DNA of 64,000 bases from Dyella terrae (GCF_004322705.1 NZ_SIZZ01000004.1:186001-250000); one strand, 5' to 3'; positions 45,801 through 56,051 are shown, counted from the first letter of the stretch. A program made the numbers and translations. The notes: generated by a model not told the origin, from the letters alone.

Positions 45801-47114
45801 CGCCTGCCGAGCCAGGTCGAACAGCGCGTCCTCGCTCCATTCCTGGCAGGCGACCTCGGCGACGATCTGCTGAGCCAGGACGTCCAGGGGCTTGGGCGGT
45901 ACTTCCAGGGCGTCGAGTTCGCCGCGACGCACGCTGTCGAGCAGGGCGGTGCATTCGAGCAAATCATCGCGCGACGTCGGAAACAGCCGCGCCTTGGGCG
46001 TGCCGTTCACCGCATGCCCCGAGCGGCCGGCGCGCTGCAGGAACGCCGCGATCGAACGTGGTGATTCGAGCTGGCACACGAGATCGACGTCACCGATGTC
46101 GATGCCAAGTTCCAGCGAGGCCGTGGCAACCAGCACCTTGAGCTCGCCACGCTTGAGGCGCTGCTCCGCATCCAGGCGCTGATCGCGCGCGAGGCTGCCG
46201 TGGTGCGCCGCGACCACGTCCTTGCCCATGCGTTCGGAAAGATGGCGTGCCACGCGTTCGGCCATGCGTCGCGTGTTGACGAACACCAGCGTTGTGCGAT
46301 GCGTTTGCGAAAGGGCGGCAAGCTGGTTGTAGACCAGCTCCCACGCATCGTTGGACATCACCGCCTCAAGCGGCACCGGCGGCACCACGATGCCCAGATC
46401 GCGCTTGCGCGTGTGACCGATATCGATGATGTTGCATGCGTCCCCGGGCACATCCGTGCCCACCAGAAAACGCGCGACTTCTTCGATGGGTTTCTGCGTG
46501 GCCGACAGGCCAATGCGCAGCAAGCGCCGCTGGCACAGCGCGTCCAGTCGCGCCAGCGACAGCGCGAGGTGCGAGCCGCGTTTGCTCGCCGCCATCGCAT
46601 GGATTTCATCGACGATCACGGTCCGGGCGCTACCGAGCATCGCGCGACCGGAGTCGGAGCCCAGCAGGATGTAAAGCGACTCCGGCGTGGTGACGAGGAT
46701 GTGCGGCGGATGCTTGCGCATCAGGTTGCGTTCGGCCTGCGGGGTATCCCCGGTGCGCACCGCGGTGCGGATGGCGACGTCCGGCAGCCCCAGGGCCTCC
46801 AGCTCCGCGCGGATGCCCTCGAGCGGTTCCTCCAGGTTCACGTGGATGTCGTTCGACAGTGCCTTCAATGGCGAGACGTAGATCACCGCGGTGCTGTCGG
46901 GAAGCACGCCGCCCTGGGCGACGCCTTCACGCACCAGCCCGTCGATGGCCGCAAGAAAGGCCGTCAGCGTCTTGCCCGAGCCCGTGGGCGCCGCCACAAG
47001 CGTAGGTTTTCCTGAACGTATGGACGGCCAGGCGGCTATTTGCGCCGCGGTCGGCGACGGAAAACGGCGCTCGAACCACTGTCGCACGGCGGGATGAAAC
47101 TCAAGCAGGGACAT
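42801..47114 (-). CDS. lhr: Lhr-type large ATP-dependent helicase
   Basis: This 1437-residue superfamily 2 DNA/RNA helicase translocates 3'-5' and is implicated in DNA repair. Motif I is APTGSGKT (42-49), motif II is DEIH (169-172), and motif III is [11 protein letters not shown]. The RecA2 domain has [19 protein letters not shown] and QRAGRSGH. The Lhr-specific winged-helix and C-terminal regions fill residues about 450-1437. The ATG at 47114 ([10 protein letters not shown]) matches the family. A longer frame upstream overlaps the next gene's leader and is rejected. A mutated copy of its 3' end lies at 42486-42612. Confidence 0.94.
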   Translation of the reverse strand: MSLLEFHPAVRQWFERRFPSPTAAQIAAWPSIRSGKPTLVAAPTGSGKTLTAFLAAIDGLVREGVAQGGVLPDSTAVIYVSPLKALSNDIHVNLEEPLEGIRAELEALGLPDVAIRTAVRTGDTPQAERNLMRKHPPHILVTTPESLYILLGSDSGRAMLGSARTVIVDEIHAMAASKRGSHLALSLARLDALCQRRLLRIGLSATQKPIEEVARFLVGTDVPGDACNIIDIGHTRKRDLGIVVPPVPLEAVMSNDAWELVYNQLAALSQTHRTTLVFVNTRRMAERVARHLSERMGKDVVAAHHGSLARDQRLDAEQRLKRGELKVLVATASLELGIDIGDVDLVCQLESPRSIAAFLQRAGRSGHAVNGTPKARLFPTSRDDLLECTALLDSVRRGELDALEVPPKPLDVLAQQIVAEVACQEWSEDALFDLARQAWPYRDLSRDEFSAIVRMLAEGFTTRRGARAAYIHRDAVHGQLRARRGARLTAVTSGGAIPDTADYLVVLEPQATVIGTVHEDFAVESLAGDIFQLGNTSYRILRVERDRLRVEDAHGVPPSIPFWLGEAPGRSDELSFAVSRLREEAEVHLDAGGVDALRQWLIAELGLNEAAAQQLTDYMAAARAALGVLPTQHTLVFERFFDESGGTQLVIHTPWGSRVNRAWGLALRKRFCRQFNFELQAAATEDAIVLSLSTSHSFPLEEVARYLHSNTAEHVLVQALLDAPLFPARWRWNATTSLALPRFQGGKKVPPQLQRMKSEDLLATVFPDQVACLENIQGERQIPDHPLVNQTLYDCLREAMDVDGLLDVLRGLERGDIRVVARDLTAPSPLASEVLTAAPYAYLDDAPLEERRTQAVSTRRAGEPMQSGDYAQLDLSAIEAVRAEAWPQVRNADEMHEALMVLGAVTDDEAAAHPSWEDWLASLSRDHRATRLAPRGQHGIWVAAERLPVLQAMHPGAPMQPAIEAPAEFTKVAWTREDALLETLRSRMVGLGPMSEATLAAALAADASDVHAALLRLQSEGYVMQGYFTPGTETLEWCERHLLARIHRYTLGRLRREIEPVSRRDFMRFQFAWQHVGQGQRLSGPDALLAVLAHMEGFEAAAGAWESEILPSRIDDYAIHWLDDLCRAGRIGWARLRCGGGGSGPVRATPIVLLPRKESGIWSSLAAEAANGEVELPSRAQAVADTLKEHGALFFDELVDSARLLRTELEDALGELVAAGRVTADSFAGLRALLLPAAKRDQHRHRRVRRHMLSGIEDAGRWSLVRPPRVESEARGEYVEHVARVLLRRYGVVFWKLLEREASWMPTWRELLRVYHRLEARGEIRGGRFIEGLVGEQFALPEAVAKLKQMREMPEDGHLVCISGCDPLNLVGTVLSGNRLPALIGTRVLFEDGVAVAALVGNKAQWLVEGDSAQQARWKLGLLRRGVVGEEVREAEG

Positions 47115-47309
47115 GGGCTTAGGGGCTGTATCGGCGTCAGGCGGACAGGGTAACCAGATGGGGGCGTGAGCAGCTTGCGGCAAGCCTTCGTAAAAATCTT
47201 CGCTTTCGCCCTTAGCAGGTTTGCATGACAATACGACGCCCAAACCGTGCGCTCGCGTATTGCGCCGGATGACACCGTTGCTGCCTTCACATCCTTGGGG
47301 ATTCACACC

Positions 47310-49562
47310 ATGAGCGTTCACCCGTCGCGGTCCGCCGTGCTCGCCCTTGCCATTGCCTCCGCCCTGGCGCTTCCCGTTGCCCTCCATGCGCAGGACAACA
47401 CGGCCCAAACGGATAACACCGCTTCGAAGAAGAAGCCCACCGAGCTGCAGGCCGTCACCGTGACGGCGGAAAAGCGCGTGGAAGACCTGCAGAAAGTCCC
47501 GGTGTCGATGACCGTGCTACCGGCCGAGAAGCTCGAAGCCTTCGGCCAGGCCGGCGATACCGTGCTCCAGCTCGCTTCCCGCGCGCCCAGCGTCTACGCC
47601 GAAACCTCTTACGGTCGTGAGTTCCCGCGCTTCTACATCCGCGGCCTGGGCAACAGCGACTTCGACCTGAACGCGTCGCAGCCGGTGTCGATGGTGTACG
47701 ACGACATCGTGCAGGAAAACCCCATCCTCAAGGGTTTCCCGCTGTTCGACCTGGACCAGGTGGAAGTGCTGCGCGGCCCGCAGGGCACGCTGTTCGGCCG
47801 TAACTCGCCGGCTGGCGTGATCAAGTTCGAATCGCGCAAGCCGAGCCAGGAAACCAGCGGCTATGCACGCGTCTCCTACGGCACGCTGGGCACTGCCAAC
47901 GCCGAAGCGGCGATCGGCGGCGCGCTCAGCTCGCACTGGTCCGGTCGCGTGTCCGCGCTGGCGCAGCATCGCGACGGCTGGATCGACAACGATTACACCG
48001 GCAAGAAGGACGCGCTGGGCGGTTACAACGATCGCGCCATCCGTCTGCAGGCGCTGTATGAAAACGGTGACTTCAACGCGCTGATCAGCGCGCACGCACG
48101 CTGGCTCGACGGCAGCGCCATGGTCAACCGCGCCAATGCGATCCCGCTGGGCGAGAACAGCTTCGTCCCGAACTTCGATCGCGATGTGGTCTACCAGGAC
48201 GGCAAGAATCGCCAGCATCTCTTCAGCTGGGGCACCAACCTGCACCTGAACTGGAAGCTGGGCGATTACACCTTCACGTCGATCACGGGCCTCGAGCGCG
48301 CCACCACGTACAGCCTCGGCGACGTCGACGGCGGTATCGCCATCCCGCACACGCCGGCGCAGCAGCAGTGGGTGACGCCGTTCCCGTCCGAGACGGCCGA
48401 CGCGCTCCCGCACGATCGCCAGATCACACAGGAGTTCCGTCTGGCCAGCGATCCGAAGGAACAGCTGAGCTGGCAGGTCGGTGCGTACTATTTCGACGAA
48501 GACATCGCGATCAGCAACTTCGATTACGCCACGCTCAACAATCATGCGCTGGACGGCTACGCCGAACAGACCCAGCGCACCAAGGCGTGGGCGGTGTTCG
48601 GATCGGCGAAGTACCAGATCGCCGACGATTTCGACGTGCGTGCCGGTGCGCGCTACTCGCACGACTCGCGCACTTTCCGCGTCGATCGCATCCTGTCGCC
48701 GATCGGTGGCGGCCCCCTGACGCTGGCCGCCGATCCGCACGACTCGCGCTGGAGCGGCGACGTCACCGGCACCTGGCAGGTCGACCCGAACGTCAACCTG
48801 TACCTGCGCGTGGCCAACGGTTTCCGCGCGCCGAGCGTGCAGGGTCGCGTGCTGTTCGCCAACAGCATCTCGGTGGCCAAGCCTGAAACGATCACCTCGT
48901 ACGAGCTGGGCATCAAAACCACCGGCATGGACAACCGCGTGCGCTTCAATGCGGACGTGTACAGCTACACCATGCACAACCAGCAGCTGACGGCCGTGGG
49001 CGGCGACATCAATGTCACTCGCCTGCTCAATGCCAAAAAGACCGACGGCTACGGCGCCGAGTTCGACCTGGAGGCCTACCTCACGCCGAACTTCATCGTC
49101 ACCGCCGGCGGCAGCTACAACCACACGGAACTGAAGGATCCGAACCTGGCCGTGGCCATCTGCGGTTCGGGCTGCACCGTGCTCGACCCGCTCAACGCCC
49201 AGGGCAATGCGCTGGTCGACGGCAACACGTTGCCCAACGCGCCCAAGTGGATCGGCACGCTGACCGCGCGCTACGGCATTCCGTACGGCGACAGCGGCGA
49301 GTTCTTCGTCTACACCGACTGGAACTACCGCAGCGACGTAAATTTCTTCCTGTACGAGTCGAAGGAATTCCAGAGCAAGCCCTTCCTCGAAGGCGGTATC
49401 CGCGTTGGCTACAACTGGGACTTCGGTCGTCGTGAAATCGCGCTGTATGGCCGCAACCTGACCAACAAGAAGGTCATCACCGGCGCCATCGACTTCAACA
49501 ACCGCACCGCGTTCGTCAACGACCCGCGCGTGATCGGCGTGGAGTTCAAGGCCGACCTGTAA
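47310..49562 (+). CDS. TonB-dependent receptor, FecA/CirA-like
   Basis: The 750-residue outer-membrane receptor has the signal peptide [18 protein letters not shown] and the TonB-box-like [11 protein letters not shown]. The plug spans about 45-170 ([42 protein letters not shown]). A barrel ends [18 protein letters not shown]...[10 protein letters not shown]. The [14 protein letters not shown] opening is typical of the large xanthomonad/sphingomonad receptor group whose ligands include siderophores and plant compounds. The substrate here is unknown. It is divergent from lhr and followed by a terminator, so it stands alone. Confidence 0.92.
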   Translation: MSVHPSRSAVLALAIASALALPVALHAQDNTAQTDNTASKKKPTELQAVTVTAEKRVEDLQKVPVSMTVLPAEKLEAFGQAGDTVLQLASRAPSVYAETSYGREFPRFYIRGLGNSDFDLNASQPVSMVYDDIVQENPILKGFPLFDLDQVEVLRGPQGTLFGRNSPAGVIKFESRKPSQETSGYARVSYGTLGTANAEAAIGGALSSHWSGRVSALAQHRDGWIDNDYTGKKDALGGYNDRAIRLQALYENGDFNALISAHARWLDGSAMVNRANAIPLGENSFVPNFDRDVVYQDGKNRQHLFSWGTNLHLNWKLGDYTFTSITGLERATTYSLGDVDGGIAIPHTPAQQQWVTPFPSETADALPHDRQITQEFRLASDPKEQLSWQVGAYYFDEDIAISNFDYATLNNHALDGYAEQTQRTKAWAVFGSAKYQIADDFDVRAGARYSHDSRTFRVDRILSPIGGGPLTLAADPHDSRWSGDVTGTWQVDPNVNLYLRVANGFRAPSVQGRVLFANSISVAKPETITSYELGIKTTGMDNRVRFNADVYSYTMHNQQLTAVGGDINVTRLLNAKKTDGYGAEFDLEAYLTPNFIVTAGGSYNHTELKDPNLAVAICGSGCTVLDPLNAQGNALVDGNTLPNAPKWIGTLTARYGIPYGDSGEFFVYTDWNYRSDVNFFLYESKEFQSKPFLEGGIRVGYNWDFGRREIALYGRNLTNKKVITGAIDFNNRTAFVNDPRVIGVEFKADL

Positions 49563-49581
49563 GGCCCGGATACGGGCGAAG

Positions 49582-49613
49582 CGAAGGGCCGGGCCATGCC
49601 GGCCCTTCGTTCG
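49582..49613 (+). terminator. Terminator after the TonB-dependent receptor
   Basis: Stem CGAAGGGCCGG / CCGGCCCTTCG with a GCCATG-type loop, followed by TTCGTT. Confidence 0.75.
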
Positions 49614-49730
49614 TTCCGCACGCAAGAACCTGCCCGCATCCCGCCATGGCGCACACTCGCGGGCGGCCCCGCGCCCGTGCCACTATGAGACCCATTGGCG
49701 CCACTTCCTGACTACCCAGGGGGGGTATCG

Positions 49731-51761
49731 GTGGCGCGCATCATGCGCGGGATACGTATGTTCGCAACGAAGGGATGGGGTCGCCGGGCAATCCGGGGCT
49801 GGCTGGTGCTGGTGGTGTGGATGGTGGTGGGTTCGGCGTGGGTCGGGACGGCATGCGCGGCAAGCCTGGATGCCTCCTTGCTGCCGCGGATCCAGGGCGC
49901 GACATTCGAAGTGGTGGCGGCCAAGCCGGACAAGGATCCGCTGACCTACGAAAAGCCCCTGCCGCTGGAGCTGCTCGATTACCAGGACCGGACCGACAAA
50001 TACTTCTCCATCGGCACCGCCTTCGCGATCGGCAAAAACCGCTACGTGACGGCCGGCCACGTGCTGATGGCTGGCCTCGACAGCCTGTGGGGCCAACCGT
50101 CGTTGCGCGATGCCAAGGGCAACGTCTACGCCATCGACAAGATCGAGAAGTTCGATCTGCGCCGCGACCTGGTGGTGTTCTCGCTGGTCAAGGATCCGGC
50201 ACCCGAGCCGCTGGAGATCAACACGAGCCCCGTGATGAACCAGGAGGTTTACGCGGTGGGTAATGCGCTGGGTACGGGCGTGGTGATCCGCGACGGCCTG
50301 TACACCTCCGACACGCCCGAGCAGGAGCAGGGCCAGTGGAAGTGGATGCGCTTCTCGGCCGCGGCGTCGCCGGGCAACAGCGGCGGCCCGTTGCTGGACA
50401 AGGACGGCAAGGTCATCGGCGTGGTGCTGATGAAGTCGGCCAACGAGAACCTCAACTACGCGCTGCAGATGAAGGAAGTGCTCGACGCGCCCGAGAAGAA
50501 CGCGGTCATCGACAGCCGCCTGAGCTATCGCCTGGACATCTTCGACACGACGCTCAGCAACTCTTTCAAGGGCACGTTCCCGCTGCCACAGACGCTGCCG
50601 GACTTCTTCGCCAGCTATACCAAACTGTTCAACGCCTACGTGGAAACGCAGCTCAAGGACATCCTGGCCAAGGATGCCGATCGCGTCTTCCCGCGAGGCG
50701 AGGGCAGCGATCGCCTGCTGTACAACGAGGTGTGGAGCAACATGCTCCCGCGCATGATCGTGCGCAGCAACACCGGCGAGTGGTTCCTGCAGAGCAACAC
50801 CACCAAACGGCAGTCGCTGTCGAACAACGGCTATCTGGACGTATCGATGGCGCAGAGCAAGTTCGTCATGCACCTGCGTCGCCCGGACAACACGCCGGTC
50901 GCCAACTTCTATACCGACCCGGTGGTGCTGGGCGACCTGCTGGCCAAGTCGGGACTGTTCGCGCGTACGGTCGGTCCCGAGCACGTGCGCATCACCTCGC
51001 TGGGCAAGCCCATCAGCGACACGGTGCATGTCGACGGCTGGAAGCGCCGCTGGCAGGTCCGCACCTGGACCCTGCCGTACGACGACACCAAGATCATCGT
51101 CTACTGCCTGCCGTTGCCTGACGGCTATGCGATGTCGATGGTCTTCGCCTCGGCGGGTGGCGCCTACGACTCCGCGGCCGACCTGCGCGCCATCACCGAC
51201 TTCATGACGGTCGAGTACGACGGCAGCCTGGCGCAGTGGGCGGAGTTCCTGAAAAACACCAGCCTGCTGCCGGACGCCATCAAGGATGTGCATCTGGATG
51301 TGACGTACCAGAAGAGCCTGAGCCTGCGCACGCCGCGCTTCAATGTGGCGTTTACGCCGGACCTGCTGGGCATTGAGCCGGACAGCCAGCTCTCGATGCC
51401 GCTGGGCATGCTGCCCGACCATGGCAAGGTGATCTGGGGCCCCGTGGGGCTGCACTACAACCCGCGCCGTTCGGAGTCGAACTACCTGGTGATTTATCGC
51501 AATGTGAAGCCGCCGGCGTCGCTCGACGAAAGCTACGCGTCCTACTGGGACAAGCTGATCAACCGGCGCCATCCCTACGAAAGCCAGGCCTATGCGGCCG
51601 ACGGCAACACCAAGATCGCCGCACCGAAGCTGGCCGGCGACGTGGGCAAGGACACGGTGGTTTACACGGCGTTCTTCACCATGGGCGGGACCCAGCCGCA
51701 GGACAAGATGAAGACCCAGCTCGACCTGCTGCTCAAGGGGCTGCAAGTCAACGAACATTGA
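49731..51761 (+). CDS. Secreted trypsin-like (S1C) serine protease with large unknown C-terminal domain
   Basis: The 676-residue protein has an N-terminal hydrophobic export signal (about 24-44, GWLVLVVWMVVGSAWVGTACAA). A trypsin-fold domain spans residues 55-265. The triad is visible: His110 in VTAGHV, Asp146 in DLRRDLVVF, Ser217 in SPGNSGGP. No PDZ domain follows. Instead about 400 residues of unrecognised sequence, rich in beta-strand patterns, reach the C-terminus. The GTG at 49731 has the strong Shine-Dalgarno AGGGGGGG (49718-49725). ATGs at 49743 and 49758 are alternatives. It may act on envelope proteins in the periplasm. The target is unknown. Confidence 0.8.
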   Translation: MARIMRGIRMFATKGWGRRAIRGWLVLVVWMVVGSAWVGTACAASLDASLLPRIQGATFEVVAAKPDKDPLTYEKPLPLELLDYQDRTDKYFSIGTAFAIGKNRYVTAGHVLMAGLDSLWGQPSLRDAKGNVYAIDKIEKFDLRRDLVVFSLVKDPAPEPLEINTSPVMNQEVYAVGNALGTGVVIRDGLYTSDTPEQEQGQWKWMRFSAAASPGNSGGPLLDKDGKVIGVVLMKSANENLNYALQMKEVLDAPEKNAVIDSRLSYRLDIFDTTLSNSFKGTFPLPQTLPDFFASYTKLFNAYVETQLKDILAKDADRVFPRGEGSDRLLYNEVWSNMLPRMIVRSNTGEWFLQSNTTKRQSLSNNGYLDVSMAQSKFVMHLRRPDNTPVANFYTDPVVLGDLLAKSGLFARTVGPEHVRITSLGKPISDTVHVDGWKRRWQVRTWTLPYDDTKIIVYCLPLPDGYAMSMVFASAGGAYDSAADLRAITDFMTVEYDGSLAQWAEFLKNTSLLPDAIKDVHLDVTYQKSLSLRTPRFNVAFTPDLLGIEPDSQLSMPLGMLPDHGKVIWGPVGLHYNPRRSESNYLVIYRNVKPPASLDESYASYWDKLINRRHPYESQAYAADGNTKIAAPKLAGDVGKDTVVYTAFFTMGGTQPQDKMKTQLDLLLKGLQVNEH

Positions 51762-51845
51762 TTTGTGCAGCGACATCGGCGACGGTTGGTGGTCGCCGGT
51801 GTCGCAAACCCCGGTGGTCAGTATGGGAAGAACAGCAGGTTTCGC

Positions 51846-52700
51846 ATGCAAGTCGCTCCGCCGGGCTCCGCGCCCGTCACCCGCCAGCATTCACTCGCCA
51901 TGGCCGACGGCTGCCGTCTGGCCGTGGTGGACAGCGCGCCCGAGGCGCCGCGCGCCTCCGTCCTGATCGTGCACGGCCTGGGTGAGCACAGTGGCCGGCA
52001 CGAAGCGCTGGCGCGGTGGTTCCATGCCCGTGGCTATGCGGTGCGCCGTTACGACCAGCGCGGCCATGGTCGCAGCGAAGGGCCGCGCGGCGGGCTGGAG
52101 ACCAGTGACGACCTGGTTGATGACCTGGCCGTGGTGTTCAACGATTTCGCGGAACAGCAGGACAATCCGCCGCTGCTGCTGGGCCACAGCATGGGCGGCC
52201 TGGTGGCGGCGCGCTGCGTGCTGGACCGCCAGGTCGGCGCGTCGGCGCTGATCCTGTCGTCGCCGGCCCTGCGTTGCCACGAGCCGGCCTGGCTGCAGCG
52301 ACTGGCGGGTTCGCTGGCGAAGATCGCCCCGCGCCTGCCGCTGGACAACGGCCTCAAGCTCGACAAGCTTTCCCACGACGTGCGTGTCGCCACTGCCTAC
52401 AAGGCCGACCCGCTGTGCCATCGCCGCATCACGCCGCGCCTGGCCGATTTCATTTTCCGCACCGGTCATACGACCGTTGCCGACGGTCGCGACCTGGCGA
52501 TTCCCACCTTGCTGCTGGTCGCAGGCAGCGACGATCTGGTGAACCCTGCCGGCAGCCGCGATTTCGCCGCGGCTGCCTGGGCCACGCAGAAGCTGACGAC
52601 GCGCTTCTTCGACACCCTGTACCACGAGCTGTTCAACGAGGCGGAGCCGGCGCGCACGCAGGTGTTCAAGCAGCTCGGTGACTGGCTCGCGCGTCTGTGA
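51846..52700 (+). CDS. Alpha/beta hydrolase, lysophospholipase/monoacylglycerol lipase-like
   Basis: The 284-residue hydrolase has the serine aminopeptidase S33/lysophospholipase signature. The oxyanion segment is VHGLGEHSGRH, the strand-helix is RRYDQRGHGRSEGPRGG, and the nucleophile elbow is GHSMGG with Ser115. Asp in LVAGSDDLVNP and His in LYHELFNE complete the triad. It likely hydrolyses lipid esters in the cytoplasm, since no signal peptide is visible from the ATG at 51846. A longer open frame upstream has no family match. It converges on the aldehyde dehydrogenase with a 3-base gap. Confidence 0.9.
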   Translation: MQVAPPGSAPVTRQHSLAMADGCRLAVVDSAPEAPRASVLIVHGLGEHSGRHEALARWFHARGYAVRRYDQRGHGRSEGPRGGLETSDDLVDDLAVVFNDFAEQQDNPPLLLGHSMGGLVAARCVLDRQVGASALILSSPALRCHEPAWLQRLAGSLAKIAPRLPLDNGLKLDKLSHDVRVATAYKADPLCHRRITPRLADFIFRTGHTTVADGRDLAIPTLLLVAGSDDLVNPAGSRDFAAAAWATQKLTTRFFDTLYHELFNEAEPARTQVFKQLGDWLARL

Positions 52701-52703
52701 GGC

Positions 52704-54122
52704 TCACGGCATCAGGATCGACTTCGGTTCCAGGAACGCCTCCAGGCCAAAGCGTCCGTTCTCGCGACCGATGCCCGACTGCTTGAAGCCACCGAACGGC
52801 GCCTTCGGCTCGTGCGAAAGCGTGTTGATCAGCACGCGGCCGGCGGTGATCTGCGATGCCACGCGTTCGGCGCGCGGCACGTCCGCAGACATCACGTAAG
52901 CCTGCAAGCCGTATGGCGTATCATTGGCGATCGCGATGGCATCGGCCTCGTCGTCGTACGTAATCAATGACGCCACCGGCCCGAAGATCTCCTCGCGCGC
53001 AATGGTCATGTCGTTGCGCACGTCGGTGAACACCGTCGGACGCACGAACCAGCCGCGCTGCACCGACCCCGGCAAGCCTTCGCCGCCAGCCAGCAGACGC
53101 GCGCCTTCTTCCTGCCCGATACGGATATAGTGCTGCACGCGCTCCCACTGTTTCGCGCTGACCATCGGGCCGACGGCCGTCTCGGTGTCGCGTGGATCAC
53201 CCACCTTGATCTGCGCGGCGGCATCGCGCGCGATCGCTTCGGCTTCCGCCTTGCGCGAGGCGGGAATCAGGATGCGCGTGCCGGCAATGCAGGCCTGCCC
53301 GCTGTTCATGTAGGCCGCCTGCAGTGCCATGGGAATCGCTTCGCGCAGGTTGGCGTCGTCGAGAATCACCACCGGCGACTTGCCGCCCAGTTCGAGGGTG
53401 ACGCGCTTGAAGGTTTCCGAGGCGTTGCGAAGGATGGCGCGACCCACGGCGGTGGAGCCGGTGAAGGACACCTTGGCGACGTCCGGATGCGTGGTGATGG
53501 CCTCGCCAACCACCTCGCCACGGCCAGTGACAATGTTGAAGACGCCTGGCGGCAAGCCCGCTTCGTGCAGGGCTTCGGTGACCACCTGTGTCTGCCGTGC
53601 GCTCATCTCGCTGGGTTTGATCACCGCCGTGCAACCGGCGGCGATGGCGGCGGCGAGCTTGCCGCAGATGAAACCGGCATCGTTGTTCCACGGCGTGATC
53701 ATGCCGGCCACGCCCAGCGGCTCCATGCGCACGAGGGCGCGGCCCGCCTGCTGCTCGAACGCGTAGTGTTCCAGCACGTCGGCGGCATCGGCCAGCACGC
53801 TGCTCGCGTGGCCTGCCATCCATGCCGCGCGGGATACCGGCGCGCCGTACTCCTCGACCAGCGCCTCCAGGATGTCGTTCTCGCGCGCCTTCACCGCGTC
53901 GTGCAGGCGGCGCAGCAGGGCGACGCGCTCGGCCTTGCTGGTGCGCGAGAAGGCGGGGAAAGCGCGCTTGGCAGCTGCCACGGCGCGGCGGGCGTCCTCG
54001 GCGTCGGCAAGGCGGACCTGGCCATTGACCTCACCGGTCGCCGGGTTGTGCAGGTCGTAAAGCTCCTGGCCGTGCGGGGTGACAAAGGCGCCGTCGATAT
54101 AGATCTGGTTGATCGCGTACAT
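52704..54122 (-). CDS. NAD(P)-dependent aldehyde dehydrogenase
   Basis: The 472-residue cytoplasmic enzyme oxidises an aldehyde to the acid. The cofactor site is TPWNND and IKPSE, FTGSTAVGR is the Rossmann glycine loop, the catalytic general base is Glu244 in LELGGKSP, and the nucleophile is Cys278 in NSGQACIAGTR. The C-terminal motif PFGGFKQSGIGRENG is typical of the family. The substrate is not clear. It is divergent from a LysR gene with a TTGTG-N6-CACAA site between them, so induction by a specific aldehyde or precursor is likely. Confidence 0.95.
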   Translation of the reverse strand: MYAINQIYIDGAFVTPHGQELYDLHNPATGEVNGQVRLADAEDARRAVAAAKRAFPAFSRTSKAERVALLRRLHDAVKARENDILEALVEEYGAPVSRAAWMAGHASSVLADAADVLEHYAFEQQAGRALVRMEPLGVAGMITPWNNDAGFICGKLAAAIAAGCTAVIKPSEMSARQTQVVTEALHEAGLPPGVFNIVTGRGEVVGEAITTHPDVAKVSFTGSTAVGRAILRNASETFKRVTLELGGKSPVVILDDANLREAIPMALQAAYMNSGQACIAGTRILIPASRKAEAEAIARDAAAQIKVGDPRDTETAVGPMVSAKQWERVQHYIRIGQEEGARLLAGGEGLPGSVQRGWFVRPTVFTDVRNDMTIAREEIFGPVASLITYDDEADAIAIANDTPYGLQAYVMSADVPRAERVASQITAGRVLINTLSHEPKAPFGGFKQSGIGRENGRFGLEAFLEPKSILMP

Positions 54123-54179
54123 GGGGTTGCCTCAAGGGGGAAGGGGATGCACGGATCAAGGTAGGCGCCTATCATTGCG

Positions 54180-54195
54180 TTGTGTAGCCGCACAA
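54180..54195. promoter_or_regulatory. LysR-type operator between the aldehyde dehydrogenase and its regulator
   Basis: TTGTG-TAGCCG-CACAA is a perfect 5+6+5 inverted repeat that satisfies the T-N11-A rule for LysR sites. It lies 31 bases before the lysR-type start at 54227 and about 57 bases before the dehydrogenase start. Confidence 0.65.
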
Positions 54196-54226
54196 ACCTC
54201 AATGAGCTATTGCGGAAATCGGGATA

Positions 54227-55123
54227 ATGCGCAGCTCCGGACTGATCGAACTCGAAGCCGTCCTGGCCGTGGCCCGCCTGCGCAGCTTCCGCGCGGCCGC
54301 CACCGAACTGGGCATGTCCACCTCGGCGCTGAGTCACGCCGTGGCCGCGCTGGAAACCCGCATGGGCGTGCGCCTGTTCCACCGCACCACGCGCAGCGTG
54401 TCGCTCTCCGAAGCCGGCGAGCAGTTCGTCGCGTCCGTGGCACCGGCCATGGGTCAGATCCGCGGGGCCATCGAGCAGGCCGGTGAACACCGCGACACGC
54501 CATCGGGCACGTTGCGCATCAACACCTCCGCGGGCGCCGCGTGGCAGTGCATGCCCATGCTGGTGGCGTTCCTGCGTCGCTATCCGCAGATGAAGCTGGA
54601 TATCGTTACCGAGGGGAAGCTGGTCGATATCGTCGCGGGCGGCTTCGATGCCGGTATCCGCCTCACCGAGCTGGTGCCGCAGGACATGGTCGCCGTGTCG
54701 CTGGGCGCACCACAGGAGTTCGCCGTTGTGGGGTCGCCCGCGTACTTTGAGGCGCACGGGGAACCGCGCGTCCCGACCGACCTCGCGCACCATGTGTGCG
54801 TGCGCAACCGACTGCCCAGCGGCGGCGTCTATCGCTGGGAGTTCGAGAAGCGCGGCGAGGCGGTGGCGGTCGACGTGCAAGGCCCCATCACGCTCGACGA
54901 GCCACGCCTGATCGTGGAGGCGGCACGCGCCAGCCTGGGCCTGGCCTATCTCAATCTGTGGAACGTGCAGCCGGATCTCGAGCGCGGCACCTTGCGTCGC
55001 ACGCTGGTCGACTGGACGCCTCCGTACGAAGGCCTCGCGCTGTACTACCCGGGCCACCGCCATGTTCCCGCCGGCCTGCGGGCCCTCATCGGCGTGATCA
55101 AGGACATGCGCGGTCCCGGCTGA
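54227..55123 (+). CDS. LysR family transcriptional regulator
   Basis: The 298-residue regulator has an N-terminal winged helix (5-65, with LEAVLAVARLRSFRAAATELGMSTSALSHAVAALETRMGVRLFHRTTRSVSLSEAG). The C-terminal periplasmic-binding-like effector domain spans about 90-295. It is divergent from the aldehyde dehydrogenase and likely its activator, with an operator-like palindrome between the two starts. The ligand cannot be read. Confidence 0.94.
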   Translation: MRSSGLIELEAVLAVARLRSFRAAATELGMSTSALSHAVAALETRMGVRLFHRTTRSVSLSEAGEQFVASVAPAMGQIRGAIEQAGEHRDTPSGTLRINTSAGAAWQCMPMLVAFLRRYPQMKLDIVTEGKLVDIVAGGFDAGIRLTELVPQDMVAVSLGAPQEFAVVGSPAYFEAHGEPRVPTDLAHHVCVRNRLPSGGVYRWEFEKRGEAVAVDVQGPITLDEPRLIVEAARASLGLAYLNLWNVQPDLERGTLRRTLVDWTPPYEGLALYYPGHRHVPAGLRALIGVIKDMRGPG

Positions 55124-55144
55124 CGGCGCCTTCCCCAATCGCCG

Positions 55145-55199
55145 TTTACCGTTTACCGTTGATCCCTTACGGACGCGGAGCGTCCGACAGGGGATCACC
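55145..55199. repeat. Dispersed palindromic repeat, copy 4
   Basis: CCGTTTACCGTTTACCGTT (55142-55160) leads into a long hairpin in which GATCCC pairs with GGGGATC around an inner hairpin CGGACGC-GGA-GCGTCCG. It ends directly before the DUF6916 ATG, so it could influence that gene's translation. Confidence 0.6.
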
Positions 55200-55499
55200 A
55201 TGCAGTTCTTCCAGCTCGAACATTTCGCGAGCTACGTCAACGAGACGTTCCGGGTGCGCATCGACCAACACGGCGAAACGGATTTCGTACTGGTCGAAGC
55301 GGCGCCCATCCCGCAGGGCAAGCTCTTTCCCGGCATGGTGCGCACGCCGTTTTCGCTGTTGTTCCGTAACGAATCAGCGGTGCTTTTCCCGCAACGCATC
55401 TATGACATGACGCACGGCAAGCTCGGCCAGTTTGGCGTGTTCCTGGTGCCGATCGCGCGCGACAAATCGGGCTTCGTTTACCAGGCCGTGTTCAACTGA
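55200..55499 (+). CDS. DUF6916 family protein
   Basis: The 99-residue protein matches the small beta-rich DUF6916 group (FSLLFRNES, PQRIYDMTH and LGQFGVFLVPIARDKSGFVYQAVFN). I know the family mainly from its company with tail-collar (MdpB-like) genes, and the same company is seen here. It ends one base before the convergent GNAT gene's stop. GGGGATC is the only Shine-Dalgarno-like sequence before the ATG. Its function is unknown. A structural or chaperone role with the collar proteins is a guess. Confidence 0.75.
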   Translation: MQFFQLEHFASYVNETFRVRIDQHGETDFVLVEAAPIPQGKLFPGMVRTPFSLLFRNESAVLFPQRIYDMTHGKLGQFGVFLVPIARDKSGFVYQAVFN

Positions 55500-56051
55500 T
55501 CAGGCGGTAACGCCCGCGCGCCAGCGCATGCGCCACTGCACGTCGCCGACGTCTTCGCAGGCGAAGCCAAGGCGCGCGTAGAGGCGTTGGGCACCGTGGT
55601 TGTGTGCGTCGACCTGAAGGCTCACGGCCTGCATGCCGTTGCGCTGCACGGCGTCCTGCACGGTGCGCAGCAGATGCGTTCCCATGCCCGTACCCCGTTC
55701 GGATGGCATGAGCAGGATATCGATGATGTGGATCGCGTCTTCCGTGCCGTAGAGATACAGGCGTCCGACCGCACGACCCTCGCGCAAAACGACAAGGAAA
55801 TCGGCCGGCGTGTAGCAGGCGATGTAGTTGCGGTGTTGCATGTCGAACTGGCCATCGAGGAACGTCCGCAGCATCGACTCCGGCCAGCCAAGCGCCGCGA
55901 ACTCCGGGGCGCGGTGCTGCGCGTAAAGCTCACGCAGGAAGGGCAGGTCGTCGCCCGTGGCTGCACGCCACGAAAACGCCGGCGCGGAGGCCGGCGTCTC
56001 GTCGGGCATCCATCCCGCACGCGGCGGGAAGGCGGGCAGCGGGTGGTTCAC
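55500..56051 (-). CDS. GNAT family acetyltransferase
   Basis: The 183-residue N-acetyltransferase has the acetyl-CoA-binding core IIDILLMPSERGTGMGTHLLRTVQDAV (motif A, with the R-x-x-G-x-G type loop) and HNHGAQRLYARLGF (motif B). The substrate is unknown. Its start overlaps the stop of the third tail-collar gene by four bases, so translation is probably coupled. That ties it functionally to the collar genes, perhaps by modifying them (inference). Confidence 0.88.
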   Translation of the reverse strand: MNHPLPAFPPRAGWMPDETPASAPAFSWRAATGDDLPFLRELYAQHRAPEFAALGWPESMLRTFLDGQFDMQHRNYIACYTPADFLVVLREGRAVGRLYLYGTEDAIHIIDILLMPSERGTGMGTHLLRTVQDAVQRNGMQAVSLQVDAHNHGAQRLYARLGFACEDVGDVQWRMRWRAGVTA

